From assembly GCA_003963305.1 (NCBI GenBank), contig RXJR01000001.1, positions 1 through 64,000 on the forward strand: a stretch of 64,000 nucleotides of DNA, written 5' to 3'. Shown one piece after another: positions 28,139 to 37,281 of the stretch (the first letter of the stretch is position 1; the number at the start of each line of letters is the position of its first letter). The notes beneath the pieces are model-generated. The model saw only the letters and a list, made by a program, of their open reading frames with translations, made no database searches and was not told the DNA's origin. This stretch comes from Candidatus Melainabacteria bacterium (GTDB lineage Bacteria; Cyanobacteriota; Vampirovibrionia; Obscuribacterales; Obscuribacteraceae). The position numbers and the translations under genes were made by a program.

Positions 28139-28205
28139 GATGCACCCGAGACGGGTGCGTTCCATGTTTCCGGCAATGCACCCGAGACGGGTGCGCTCCA
28201 TGGCG
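28139..28205. repeat. Two tandem copies of the dispersed hairpin repeat
   Basis: GCACCCG-AGA-CGGGTGC followed by GTTCCATG occurs at 28142-28166, and again at 28178-28202 followed by GCTCCATGGC. The stem differs from the 49-78 copy at one pair (C-G for T-A), preserving pairing. Both copies follow directly after the decarboxylase stop codon. Confidence 0.75.
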
Positions 28206-28459
28206 AGCACCAGATTTGGTGCACGTGAAAATACAATCAAGCCCCTCTTCCGGTTCACCCACCGGGCAAAGAGGGGCCTGCTCCTAATTTGCTCTTTCGA
28301 GACGGAGAAATATTCGACTCCGTTAGACCTAGTGTCCTCGCCCCGCATGGTGAGACTTATCCCGGGAACCGTGAGGTTCATCCGCTGGGAGAGGGGTTCC
28401 GGACCATTCGATCTGAATCCATCATAGCCACCACTTAACAACCGGTCAAGAGGTAAATA
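28206..28459. other. Intergenic region between convergent genes
   Basis: After the hairpin repeats come a GCACCA-GATT-TGGTGC hairpin (28207-28222), a terminator-like stem (28241-28277) and ~180 bases with no recognised feature before the end of the leftward glycosyltransferase gene. Confidence 0.5.
28241..28277. terminator. Hairpin terminator candidate after the sugar-nucleotide genes
   Basis: GCCCCTCTT at 28241-28249 pairs perfectly with AAGAGGGGC at 28269-28277 around a 19-base loop. It is placed between convergent genes. No good T-run follows, so confidence is moderate. Confidence 0.5.
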
Positions 28460-29311
28460 TCAAGTTTTAGAAACGGGACCAAATTGAAGCCAGCGCTGCT
28501 CTCCAGTCAGTCGTCTCACCAAACCGCCCCGAAAGCGAATGAATTGCTGCAATAAATGAATCTCAACTGCACTGATCGGAGGCTGCGAAAATTCAATCGC
28601 ATGTCTCTTGCATAGATAGTCCAAATACGAACCTGGTGGTGGCGCCTTTTGTTTGTTCAAACCAATTCTACGAATCATCTCGTTCCAGAGATGAACCACA
28701 ATAGACGCGCTTACCGCACTTTCGACAGTGCCAAACAAAGCTGGATCCCAGAAATATAAGTACTGATGCCACTCGATCGCATAACAAAGGCTGATGGGTT
28801 GCGCGCTTTCGGACAGATGAAAACCTTCTAAAGTTTCAGTGAGCAGTTTTGGACCTGTTTGCCCCCAGACCAAATTCTGCCCGCTCGCCTCCGCTCCTTC
28901 CAAACATGCTTGCATAACGGCACTGCCCGCCGGGAAATAGAGCATGCCGTTGTTTATTCGCTTGCCCTCCTCAAATGCGAAAAAAGAATCGTACTGAGGA
29001 ATGTCGGCAGAAAGGCAGATGATGTCCATGTCTACCCACCAGCCGCCACGCTGTGCTAGTAGCGCATAGCGGAATTTATTGGCAAAAGCAGCTACGCTAC
29101 CGGCTCCTGGACCGCTGTTGTAAAAGAAGACCTGGTCTCGCGGCACAATCTCGTTGGCATCGCACAACTCAGTACCAACAGGCACCGCCATCTCTTCATA
29201 TGTGTAGAGACGGAAAGCATGTCCGTGATCCAGAAATGATTTGATACATAGCACCTCATATGGTGTCAAAGACTTCCCGTACCAGAATGAGTTGAACTGA
29301 TGCTGCGACAT
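28460..29311 (-). CDS. Glycosyltransferase with DXD sugar-binding motif
   Basis: 283 residues resembling capsular-type glycosyltransferases with a DXD motif (GT32-like). NSFWYGKSLTPYEVLCIKSF and GHAFRLYTYEE are typical of the N-terminus, and FRYALLAQRGGWWVDMDIICL carries the DMD metal site. It probably adds a sugar from a nucleotide donor in the cytoplasm. The ATG follows the stop of the GT4 gene without a gap. Confidence 0.85.
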   Translation of the reverse strand: MSQHQFNSFWYGKSLTPYEVLCIKSFLDHGHAFRLYTYEEMAVPVGTELCDANEIVPRDQVFFYNSGPGAGSVAAFANKFRYALLAQRGGWWVDMDIICLSADIPQYDSFFAFEEGKRINNGMLYFPAGSAVMQACLEGAEASGQNLVWGQTGPKLLTETLEGFHLSESAQPISLCYAIEWHQYLYFWDPALFGTVESAVSASIVVHLWNEMIRRIGLNKQKAPPPGSYLDYLCKRHAIEFSQPPISAVEIHLLQQFIRFRGGLVRRLTGEQRWLQFGPVSKT

Positions 29312-30475
29312 CTACGACACCTTGCTTATGGCGCGAGAATACACCATAGACAGTTTAGGTTTTACAACTGGTGCGGAAAATTGCTCATTAAAATGCTTCA
29401 AAACATTGGCTGAATAAAGCTCGTTAACGGCTGGATTCAGCAAGGTCACTATGTTTTCCGCAAGTTCTTTTCTCTCGCGAGTTGAACATATCAATCCATC
29501 CACACCGTGCTCAACTATTTCTGTTATGGGCGGATAGTTGCTGCATACTGATGGAATACCAAGCGCCATAACATGCAGCAAAATCAGCGGCAATCCGTCG
29601 AAATTTGTCGGATAAGCAAACACAGTAATCGACGGCAGAATCTCATTCAACAGAGTGTCGCGGTCGACAGCCTCTTCCCAGATGATGTTTCGCTCAGCCG
29701 CTACAGCTGACGATAGCTGCGGCTTCGAACCGACTATATGCAGCACACAATCAGGATAGACTTTTCGCACTAGTTCGAAAGCTTCCAAAACAGCCGGACC
29801 GCCTTTGATCTCAAAATCTCTGGCAACGAAGCCGATCTTCAGGGGATTTGTGTGGCCGCGAGCAGCCACTGATAAAGGCAAATACGGAGGGATAATATCA
29901 ACTTTAGAGCTTGGAACGAGACCCTTTTCGATGTACCAATCACTCATGAACTTAGTGAACGCGATAGCATCGTCAGCGCCCTTCAATCGATATGATGGAT
30001 GCACCAGTCCCGTTAAAACACAAAGCAATATCTCCATTCCTTCGGTTAGTTTCAACTTGATCTCTGAAAAATTTCTCGCGTCACGGTACAGAAAATGATG
30101 CGAAACGGAATTGCTCACGACGAGCGGACAGTCCAGAGAGACGAAACGAACACCAAACATATGCAAATGAACGATGTCATATGCGCCGGGACTAACTGAA
30201 AAGAAGCGAAATGGCTCCCAGAAGAGAAGCCGCCTCTGACGACACCAATCCACGAATCGCAAGAAGCACCACAAAAAGAGTTCTGAAAAAGCATTAGGTC
30301 CTCTCACGGCCGAAGACCAACGCCCATGCTCGATCAATGTACCTTTCCTCAAGGCGTCGTCGTACGTGTCGTAAACAACACCTTCAGGTGGATCTTCCAA
30401 AAGCAGCTCAGTATAAGTAACATCGCCACCGGGCGGGTCCAATTCTTTTAATGGACTGATCAAAAGAACCCGCAC
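29312..30475 (-). CDS. GT4-family glycosyltransferase
   Basis: 387 residues. The C-terminal half has the GT-B donor-binding pattern: KIGFVARDFEIKGGPAVLEAF, DCVLHIVGSKPQ, ILPSITVFAYPTNFDGLPLILLHVMALGIPSV and GVDGLICSTRER. The first half is diverged. GTG start. It begins a two-gene operon with the DXD glycosyltransferase. Acceptor and donor unknown. Confidence 0.85.
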   Translation of the reverse strand: MRVLLISPLKELDPPGGDVTYTELLLEDPPEGVVYDTYDDALRKGTLIEHGRWSSAVRGPNAFSELFLWCFLRFVDWCRQRRLLFWEPFRFFSVSPGAYDIVHLHMFGVRFVSLDCPLVVSNSVSHHFLYRDARNFSEIKLKLTEGMEILLCVLTGLVHPSYRLKGADDAIAFTKFMSDWYIEKGLVPSSKVDIIPPYLPLSVAARGHTNPLKIGFVARDFEIKGGPAVLEAFELVRKVYPDCVLHIVGSKPQLSSAVAAERNIIWEEAVDRDTLLNEILPSITVFAYPTNFDGLPLILLHVMALGIPSVCSNYPPITEIVEHGVDGLICSTRERKELAENIVTLLNPAVNELYSANVLKHFNEQFSAPVVKPKLSMVYSRAISKVS

Positions 30476-30875
30476 GGCCTTCCCCTGTAGACTATATTCG
30501 AATTATGATCAAAAATGCATAAAATCAAGCTGGCAAGCGCATTTCAAAGCACAACAGCCACTCAATATACACAAAGAACAGACGAACATCATCACCGCAA
30601 AGAGCTATTTTTCAGGACACCTGATGGCTGAACAGTTCAAAGCGCCATCTAATGCGCAATACCTCAATAACGGACGGTAGCGTACTGTCCACACACATTG
30701 TGACGTAGTGTATAGCCGACTGACCACAGTGATATCCGTGTGCGACACAGATTACTATTACGTGCAACCCGGACTGCTATAACGCGCGACACGGAGTACT
30801 ATTTACCAGCTCCCAACGTACAACATAGTCGACCAGACCATTCCAATAGCGAAGAACATAGTCTACCAATCACAA
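30476..30875. other. 400-bp intergenic region with degenerate repeats
   Basis: It lies between the GT4 gene start and the end of the large signalling gene, both leftward. It holds the promoter of the GT operon on the minus strand and, at 30738-30806, a set of degenerate tandem units. A second pair, ACAACATAGTCGACCA (30819-30834) and AGAACATAGTCTACCA, follows ~30 bases apart. No gene seen. Confidence 0.5.
30738..30806. repeat. Three degenerate ~23-bp tandem units
   Basis: Units 30738-30761, 30762-30783 and 30784-30806 share the pattern GYGYRAC-C-R-G-A-TACTAT-AC. A fourth, more diverged unit may precede them. Drifted tandem array, possibly protein-binding sites. Confidence 0.4.
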
Positions 30876-33800
30876 CTACTGTGATTTAGACTTACCGCCT
30901 TCCTTCTGAATGATAGAAACAAAGATCTTCACGAGACGCGGATCCCATTCCTTACCAGCGCCCTCCTGAATGACCTTGAGAGCCTCTTCTTTAGACATGC
31001 TTGGTCGGTAAGGGCGATCACTGGTCATCGCCGTATAAGCGTCAACGAGAGCGATTATACGCGAGCCCGGCGGAATTTCGTTTTCACGCATGCCTTTGGG
31101 ATAGCCGCTGCCATCCCAGTGCTCGTGATAAGCCTCGATGATTTGACCAACACGATGCAACAATTTCGCAGGTTCCAGAAGCTTAGCGCCTACGACCGGG
31201 CTGCGCTTGATCATCTCCATCTCTTCAGGAGTGAGTGGTCCTTTCTTTTGCAGAACATCTTCTGGAACCGCTATTTTGCCCAGATTGCTCATGACTGCGG
31301 CCAGCGACACGACTTCGGCTTCTTCTTTCGAGAGATGCAAAGCCTGTGCGATTCGGCTTGCGTATCCATAAGCGCGTGGTGAACGTTCTTCACTGTAGGC
31401 ATCCTTCGTTTCAACGGCGCGCATAATCTGAGCAAAAACACCCAGAATGCCCTTTTCGGCGACCATCTCGAGGTCTATCAAACCGCCCTCTGCAGTTGGG
31501 GCTGGTGGCATACGATCGACCTGCAGAACCGGAGCATTACCATCTTTGATGCTCGGCATCAAATCTTCAGCCACGGAGCAGACTTGATTCCTTCCTCTGT
31601 GCTTAGCGAGGAACAAGGCCTGGTCAGCTAATTCGAACAGTTTTTCACGATCTTGCGCGTCATACGGGAATGTTGCCAGACCAACCGAAGCAGTAATAGT
31701 ACCGATATCTTCGATTGGTTTTTCTCTGATTGCTGCGCAGATTCTCTCTGCCACCATGCGGGCGTGCTGTAAATCTGTTTCAGGCAGAAGCACGACAAAC
31801 TCTTCTCCACCGAATCTGCCGACAGTATCAACATCTCGAACACTGCGCTTTGTCACATTAGCAATGTGTTTAATGGCAACGTCTCCGAAGTGGTGCCCGA
31901 GAGTGTCGTTGATCTTTTTCAGATAATCGAGGTCAACGATAATGAACGAAAAGGCATGACCAAATCTTTGAAAGCGATCGATTTCTTTAGCAAGCTGTTC
32001 CTGGAAATAACGACGATTGAACAAGCCCGTCATTGGGTCGGTTACAGCTTGCTGCTCTACCTGCGCAAACAGCTCAGCGTGGGAAACCACAACTGCAGTT
32101 CGGTCAGCCAGGTCTGCCACCATTTTCATATCCTTCTCAGCGAACGGTCGTTGACGGTGACATGACACCATAGCCAGTGCCGCTTTGAAATTACCGGCAT
32201 GCACAAGCGGCACTAAAGTCGCTGACTTGAAGGAATCTGGCGCAACAATGTCGTTGTATGCGAGATTGTTTTTCAACTCATGCGCAGTCAGAAATATGGT
32301 TCGCCCTTCCGCCAATTCTTCCTTCATACAACGGAAAAGCTGTTCGCCAAAAGTCGGCTCGTCTTTGGCATCAGCGCCTCGAGAATCCGGACCTCTAGCA
32401 TCACCGTTGCGATCTGCTTTGTCTTTTTCAGGCTTCGGTGGCGTGAGCGGACCAGCAGTTTTCGACTGAAAGAAGCGATCGGTTTGATTATCGTATAGAG
32501 AAACGACACAAGATCCCAGATCAAAATATTCCTGCAACGATCCTACCAGCGTGCCCATGATCTGGTCTACTTCCTTGAGCGACTGACGAATTTCGCTGGA
32601 TACTTTATTGATCAGGTCAGCTCTCGACTGATCGGCTCTGATTTGCTGAATAGCTTGATCTGCACGAATAACGTTTGAAAGGTGACCGGCGATAGTTAAT
32701 CCCAGTTCGCGGTCTTGTGGTCTGAACTGAGGTTTATTCGGAAGTCGCTGCCATAAGCCGACTACACCGAGCCGCTCCCCTTCTGACACCAGTGGTAATA
32801 CCAGAGCCATATCATGCCCGAAGAAAGGATCACCTTTACGCGTAAATTCAGCATTTACGATCTTGCCTCGCCCTGAGTCGAACACCGCTACGAAGGGATC
32901 ATCCTTCATAGTCAAAGGCACAGCGGCATTGTTGCCGTCTTGAATCTGGGGAATCAGTTCCTTCTCTTCATGACTGTATAAATAGATCTGAGAATGCGTA
33001 AAGCCCATATGCTCCGCTACCAGAGTTACAGACTTGACGAGCGATTCCTGACTGGTCTGCCCCCGAGACTCACGGAATAAGCTGGCAATTTCGTTAATCA
33101 GCTTCATTTCTTTCGCGTCCATCTCGATTTTCGATTGGTCGAAAGACTGCTGAACTACAACTGAGAGCATTTCAGCGACGCACTGCAAAATGACTGCATC
33201 TTGATGGCTCCAGTCGCGAATTTTTCCGCACTGTTGAAGCTCCAGAAATCCAGAAAAGATACCGCGAGAACGCAACTGAACCATCAGACGCGCTCGCACG
33301 TCGCCCAGTTCGATCAGAGATGACAGCGTCGGAGACATTTTGTGCAAGTTTGTGTCCTGCGATGTATCAGGAATGCTGATTACACCAGCCCCAGACTCGT
33401 CGGGGAAACGAGAGAGGAACTCGAGAACGATTGCCGTCGACTCTTGCGAACCCAGTTGGTTGCCGGCAAAGCAAGTGTGTCCGCTCATGGCGAATTCGTT
33501 GGTTACAGCCAATTGATCGCCAACAACCTGCCAGATCAGACCGCGCTCGGCTCCAACCACTGTGGTGAGCGTCTCGATAGCAAACTGCAAAATAGAAGAG
33601 AGATCGTTGGAATGCCGCAGCTGACCGATGATGTCACTGATGATGGACTGCGCGGCGGGTGGAAAAACTGCTGCCTGCGTGGCGTTCTGCTGATCATCTG
33701 CACCGTCGTGGTCTTCCTCGACGATTTTCTGCATGCGCCGATTCAGTTCTTCGTCGTCTTCGACTTCATCAATTTCAAATTCCTGGGCTGGAATAGTCGA

Positions 33801-34610
33801 AGCCGCGACGGCTGGGTCGAACTGGGGCATTGATGACAACGCCTGCTGGATCGGCATCGGCGGGGCTGAGGGCGAGCGACTGCTGTCTTTATAAGGTCGG
33901 TATTTCGCCCCGGCTAGACCCGGGTTCCCCCCGGGCTCAATGGCGATGGGCTGAATTTTGCCTGACTCAGAGAACAGAGTCGAAATGTCATGCTGGAACG
34001 CCTCGTCTTTACTGGCGTTCAGGTCAGTCGGCTGCAAAATCAGGCTTTGCTGGATGGGCGAGGCTTTGACGATAGGCCAGGCGGAGCGAATTCTTTGCAT
34101 GTAGGGCGGGGCACTTCCGCAAGGTCCAAGGTTGACCCGGGCATCTTCAAGACGGTTGCTCTCGGCCGGGTCTAACCGCTGCCAGGTAGGCAGAAGCCAG
34201 TTAAAAGCCTGCCGGACAATTTGAGGGTCCATTGAACCAGAACATTGAAATTTATCAGCCGTTGGCGACTCGAGTGCTTGCATTCCATAGACGATCAAGC
34301 ACAAACCGCGGCTCTCAATCAGGAAACACCATTCGTCTGGTGGCTCCTCACGGTCTTCGGAGAAGGTCGAGACGCAGAAAGCATCCTTCATCAGTTCTCG
34401 AAAACGAGGTCCACTTGGAAGGTAACGCGCCGCTGTATGCGTCGACCAGTAGACCATTACAGGCGCAAGACGCTCATCCACCGCCAATTGCTCGACAGTT
34501 CTGATGAACGGTAAGAATTTTGCCTGCGCCAGAATGCTTAATGGCAGCGCGCCGGGACCGGCTTGCTGAACCAGCATCATCTGCAGTTGTGTTCGGCCTG
34601 GCTCCGCCAT
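30876..34610 (-). CDS. Multi-GAF GGDEF diguanylate cyclase with degenerate HD-GYP domain
   Basis: 1244 residues, soluble. A low-complexity N-terminal third is followed by about three GAF-like sensor domains (~330-480, 500-660, 690-850). The GGDEF domain is intact: GGEEF at 934-938 with the I-site RDVD at 925-928 (product inhibition). The C-terminal HD-GYP region (~1065-1235) keeps GKI, GYP (1169-1171) and an Asp in LVDAYTAM, but the HD pair is Ser-Asn (1108-1109), the first ligand His is replaced near 1077, HPEIGA is SPVVGA, and HH is YH. It should make cyclic di-GMP, while phosphodiesterase activity is unlikely. Confidence 0.93.
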   Translation of the reverse strand: MAEPGRTQLQMMLVQQAGPGALPLSILAQAKFLPFIRTVEQLAVDERLAPVMVYWSTHTAARYLPSGPRFRELMKDAFCVSTFSEDREEPPDEWCFLIESRGLCLIVYGMQALESPTADKFQCSGSMDPQIVRQAFNWLLPTWQRLDPAESNRLEDARVNLGPCGSAPPYMQRIRSAWPIVKASPIQQSLILQPTDLNASKDEAFQHDISTLFSESGKIQPIAIEPGGNPGLAGAKYRPYKDSSRSPSAPPMPIQQALSSMPQFDPAVAASTIPAQEFEIDEVEDDEELNRRMQKIVEEDHDGADDQQNATQAAVFPPAAQSIISDIIGQLRHSNDLSSILQFAIETLTTVVGAERGLIWQVVGDQLAVTNEFAMSGHTCFAGNQLGSQESTAIVLEFLSRFPDESGAGVISIPDTSQDTNLHKMSPTLSSLIELGDVRARLMVQLRSRGIFSGFLELQQCGKIRDWSHQDAVILQCVAEMLSVVVQQSFDQSKIEMDAKEMKLINEIASLFRESRGQTSQESLVKSVTLVAEHMGFTHSQIYLYSHEEKELIPQIQDGNNAAVPLTMKDDPFVAVFDSGRGKIVNAEFTRKGDPFFGHDMALVLPLVSEGERLGVVGLWQRLPNKPQFRPQDRELGLTIAGHLSNVIRADQAIQQIRADQSRADLINKVSSEIRQSLKEVDQIMGTLVGSLQEYFDLGSCVVSLYDNQTDRFFQSKTAGPLTPPKPEKDKADRNGDARGPDSRGADAKDEPTFGEQLFRCMKEELAEGRTIFLTAHELKNNLAYNDIVAPDSFKSATLVPLVHAGNFKAALAMVSCHRQRPFAEKDMKMVADLADRTAVVVSHAELFAQVEQQAVTDPMTGLFNRRYFQEQLAKEIDRFQRFGHAFSFIIVDLDYLKKINDTLGHHFGDVAIKHIANVTKRSVRDVDTVGRFGGEEFVVLLPETDLQHARMVAERICAAIREKPIEDIGTITASVGLATFPYDAQDREKLFELADQALFLAKHRGRNQVCSVAEDLMPSIKDGNAPVLQVDRMPPAPTAEGGLIDLEMVAEKGILGVFAQIMRAVETKDAYSEERSPRAYGYASRIAQALHLSKEEAEVVSLAAVMSNLGKIAVPEDVLQKKGPLTPEEMEMIKRSPVVGAKLLEPAKLLHRVGQIIEAYHEHWDGSGYPKGMRENEIPPGSRIIALVDAYTAMTSDRPYRPSMSKEEALKVIQEGAGKEWDPRLVKIFVSIIQKEGGKSKSQ

Positions 34611-34778
34611 AAGCCCACCTTAACAGCTACTAATCAATCTGTAATTGTACCCTCGCCATAACTTTAGATACCCAAACAGACACAGTTTCAATCCATATTT
34701 TAGTGTCAAAATTTGTGCTTTATCAGACGTAAACCTCGACCCCGGCGATTTAAGTGCGTATAGTTTTACCGTGCTACC

Positions 34779-35528
34779 ATGGGCAACCTCGCGCAGGTAG
34801 CGATTCTGCGCCTTCTTAAGAGCATCGAGATGACAAGCGACAACTCCGCGACGCCAGCAACGACGAGCAAAATCGACGCTCTCTTGTCGTCAGAAAACTA
34901 CAGAAACAACATCGAATTCTGGAATAGAGCCTGGAATGGGGTGAAAACTCCATACACGCAAATGCCGGACTTGCCCTACCTGCCATCGATTCCAGCCTGG
35001 CTTCTGGAGCGAAAAGTGGAGCGCGTTCTGGACCTGGGCTGCGGAAGCGGCTGGCTCTCAATCTTTCTGGCCAGACAGGGATTCAAAGTGACCGGCATCG
35101 ATGTAGCGGCGCATGCCCTGGAACTCGGTCAACAATGGGCCGAACAGGAAAATCTGACTATACAGTTCGACATCGGCGACATAGCCACAATGGACTACGC
35201 CCCGGGCTCATTCGACGCAATCGTGGCAAACTCAATTTTTGAGCACTTCACATACGATCTGGCGGAAGAAACTATAGCCAAGCTGAAGACAGTTCTCACT
35301 CCGAGGGGCGGATTCATCGGCTGCTTTGACAAAGTAGGAACCGGACCCGGGGAATATTTCGAACTGGCTGACGGCTCCCACATTTATACGGATAAAGCAC
35401 GACAGGGTATGTTGTTACGCTATTTCCCGGACAAAGAACTGGAAAAGCTGTTTAAAGACTGGACCATCACAAAATTCGAAGAATTCGGCTCAGGAAGCCG
35501 CTTTGTCTGCGCCCACCTGGGTAAATAG
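34779..35528 (+). CDS. Class I SAM-dependent methyltransferase
   Basis: 249 residues. The SAM-binding motif I is VLDLGCGSGWLSIFLA, followed by VTGIDVAAHALELG, QFDIGDIATMDYAPGSFDAIVANSIFEH and a Gly-rich GGFIGCFDKVG. UbiE/Methyltransf_11 type. Substrate unknown. ATG at 34830 is an alternative start; neither has a strong ribosome site. It is divergent from the GGDEF gene and convergent with the KGG-repeat gene. Confidence 0.85.
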   Translation: MGNLAQVAILRLLKSIEMTSDNSATPATTSKIDALLSSENYRNNIEFWNRAWNGVKTPYTQMPDLPYLPSIPAWLLERKVERVLDLGCGSGWLSIFLARQGFKVTGIDVAAHALELGQQWAEQENLTIQFDIGDIATMDYAPGSFDAIVANSIFEHFTYDLAEETIAKLKTVLTPRGGFIGCFDKVGTGPGEYFELADGSHIYTDKARQGMLLRYFPDKELEKLFKDWTITKFEEFGSGSRFVCAHLGK

Positions 35529-35567
35529 TCTCACACCATATTTGGTGAATATGATGACAAGCAAAAG

Positions 35568-35594
35568 AAGCACACGGACGGTGTGCTTCCAGCA
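35568..35594. repeat. Single copy of the dispersed hairpin repeat / bidirectional terminator
   Basis: AAGCACAC (35568-35575) pairs perfectly with GTGTGCTT (35581-35588) around GGACG, followed by CCAGCA. Loop and tail match the family at 1-78 and 28139-28205, while the stem bases differ and still pair. It lies between convergent genes and could terminate both. Confidence 0.6.
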
Positions 35595-35610
35595 TAAAAA
35601 CGGCTATAGC

Positions 35611-35895
35611 TTAGCGATTGCCAGATTTACCGCCGGCTTCGCCGCCTTTGCGTCCAATCGCTGACATGTGCTCCCGATTCTGGCTTACGGCCTCGCCACC
35701 CTTACGTCCGATCTGGGACATATGATCGCGATTCTGGCTGACAGCCTGTCCACCTTTACTTGCGATCGACTTCTGCTGGGCCGGGTCCATCGCTGCGAAT
35801 CCACGTTCGCCTCGCTTCTTGGCAGACTTTGTCTCTACGTTTTGCTGCCCTTCACCAACCGGCGGTTCAAACTTCTGTTCCATATTTTGCTGCAT
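35611..35895 (-). CDS. KGG-repeat general stress protein
   Basis: 94 residues, hydrophilic. Three KGG motifs in tandem units of the type SQNRDHMSQIGRKGGEAV (residues ~50-90) and RGFAAMDPAQQKSIASKGG. This is the KGG/con-10/YciG stress-protein pattern, usually induced in stationary phase or by desiccation. The repeat units are nearly identical at DNA level. GAGGAGG lies nine bases before the ATG. Confidence 0.88.
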   Translation of the reverse strand: MQQNMEQKFEPPVGEGQQNVETKSAKKRGERGFAAMDPAQQKSIASKGGQAVSQNRDHMSQIGRKGGEAVSQNREHMSAIGRKGGEAGGKSGNR

Positions 35896-36212
35896 AACTT
35901 TGGTCCTCCTCGACAGGCTCGATGACGGAACGCTCTGAAGTCTGGTTCCACTGCCTCAGTTAATTGGGTCGGTCCTCAACATCGTGTCACGCGAGCAATT
36001 TGGAGAATGTCTCTATTGATGGCGCTTTTGAGCGATCGGGACGACACGGATTTGGGTTCAATATTCCAGGTCCAAGATGAAATCTGGTGGGTTTTAAGGG
36101 CTTTTCATGTCGACTGTAAGTGACCTACAGCGCGCACTGCGGACGAGCTTGTCAACAGACACAGCGATGGTTGTGTGTCTTAAAATATTGCTCCTGGCAG
36201 AGTTTGACGTAG
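35896..36212. other. 317-bp intergenic region, divergent promoters expected
   Basis: It lies between the leftward KGG gene and the rightward PotD-like gene. A 46-codon frame (36108-36248) overlaps the PotD-like start but has no support. No hairpin or RNA gene recognised. Confidence 0.5.
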
Positions 36213-37274
36213 ATGAACAGGCGGCAATTTCTCAAAGCGACTCTTAGCACCGCATTTGGTGTCGGGCTTTCCTCATGCAGTCAGAACAAGAGTCAAATCA
36301 AAACAAAAAACCAGCTCAACATTTACAGCTGGGCCGACTATTTGCATCCCTCTACAATTCCTGAATTTGAACGCCGCTATGGTATCAGGGTCGTCTATGA
36401 CACTTTTGCTTCAAACGAAGCATTACTGGCGAAGTTGCAAGCTGGTGCGTCTGACTATGACATCATCGTGCCGACAAGTTACATGGTCAAGCAACTGAAG
36501 AAATTGAACAAGCTAGATGTTGTCGACCATTCCAGAATCAGGAATTTCGGAAACATAATGGAGCGATTCCGCAATCCCAAATTCGATCCCGGGCTTGAGC
36601 ACTCCATTCCCTACACCTGGGGAACAACGGGCATCGGCTTCAACTCAGCTGCAATAGCGAAGAAAGACTGGCCTGTCGATACCAACATTTTTTGGAACGA
36701 TAAATTTGCACATCGCATGACGCTTCTTGACGATGCTAGAGAGACGATTGGTATGTCTATGAAGCGGCAGGGAAATTCATTCAATTCCACCGAGCCGAGC
36801 CAGATCAAGTCTGGCGCAGAGGCACTGATCTCCCAAAAACCTTTGACCATGTGTTATACCTCAGATCAAGTGATCGTTCAGCTGACGTCAGGCGACAGCT
36901 GGTTGTCGCTGGTTTACAGTGGTGATGCCTATCAAGCCCAGCGAGAGAATGCGGACGTCAAATATGTAATTCCTCAAAACGGCACTTCCATCTGGCTGGA
37001 CAGTCTCTGCATTCCCAACGGCGCGCCACACGTTGAAAACGCTTACAAATGGATCAATTACATGCTGGAGCCGCAAGTTGCTGCCGCTACTGCCTCTTAC
37101 ACGCGTTATGCTACTCCCAATCAGGCAGCATTCAAACTGATTCCAACCAATGTTGCAAAAGATCCAAACCTCTACCCGCCACCAGATGTAATGGCAAATT
37201 GCGAAGAGCTGGGCGACATAGGAAAAGCTATATTTATCTACGATCAGTTCTGGACCGAACTGAAATGCTCTTGA
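36213..37274 (+). CDS. potD: Spermidine/putrescine ABC transporter substrate-binding protein (PotD-like)
   Basis: 353 residues. Twin-arginine signal (NRRQFLKA) combined with a lipobox LSSC (Cys 22), so probably a Tat-exported lipoprotein. The body is PotD-like: LNIYSWADYLHPSTIPEFE, YDIIVPTSYMVKQL, YTWGTTGIGFNS, SIWLDSLCIPNGAPH and ENAYKWINYML. It captures polyamines. Its ATPase partner is probably the PotA-like gene at 41372, but no PotB/PotC permeases lie in this window. A glycosyltransferase gene follows seven bases later. Confidence 0.9.
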   Translation: MNRRQFLKATLSTAFGVGLSSCSQNKSQIKTKNQLNIYSWADYLHPSTIPEFERRYGIRVVYDTFASNEALLAKLQAGASDYDIIVPTSYMVKQLKKLNKLDVVDHSRIRNFGNIMERFRNPKFDPGLEHSIPYTWGTTGIGFNSAAIAKKDWPVDTNIFWNDKFAHRMTLLDDARETIGMSMKRQGNSFNSTEPSQIKSGAEALISQKPLTMCYTSDQVIVQLTSGDSWLSLVYSGDAYQAQRENADVKYVIPQNGTSIWLDSLCIPNGAPHVENAYKWINYMLEPQVAAATASYTRYATPNQAAFKLIPTNVAKDPNLYPPPDVMANCEELGDIGKAIFIYDQFWTELKCS

Positions 37275-37281
37275 GGGTCGA

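Noticed and set aside
28137-28427. Frames through the hairpin repeats that would encode MERTRLGC-type peptides
   Set aside because: They arise from repeat copies read in either direction; no ribosome site, no conserved body, and the covarying stems explain the sequence better.
36108-36248. 46-codon ORF overlapping the PotD-like start
   Set aside because: It has no ribosome site, is in another frame, and the PotD-like gene has a complete twin-arginine signal at its own start.
22517-36262. Short GCACC-ATTT-GGTGC hairpins at 22517, 28207, 35534 and about 36247
   Set aside because: Stems of four to six pairs are expected by chance at this frequency, and one copy is inside a signal-peptide coding region. 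Not treated as a family.
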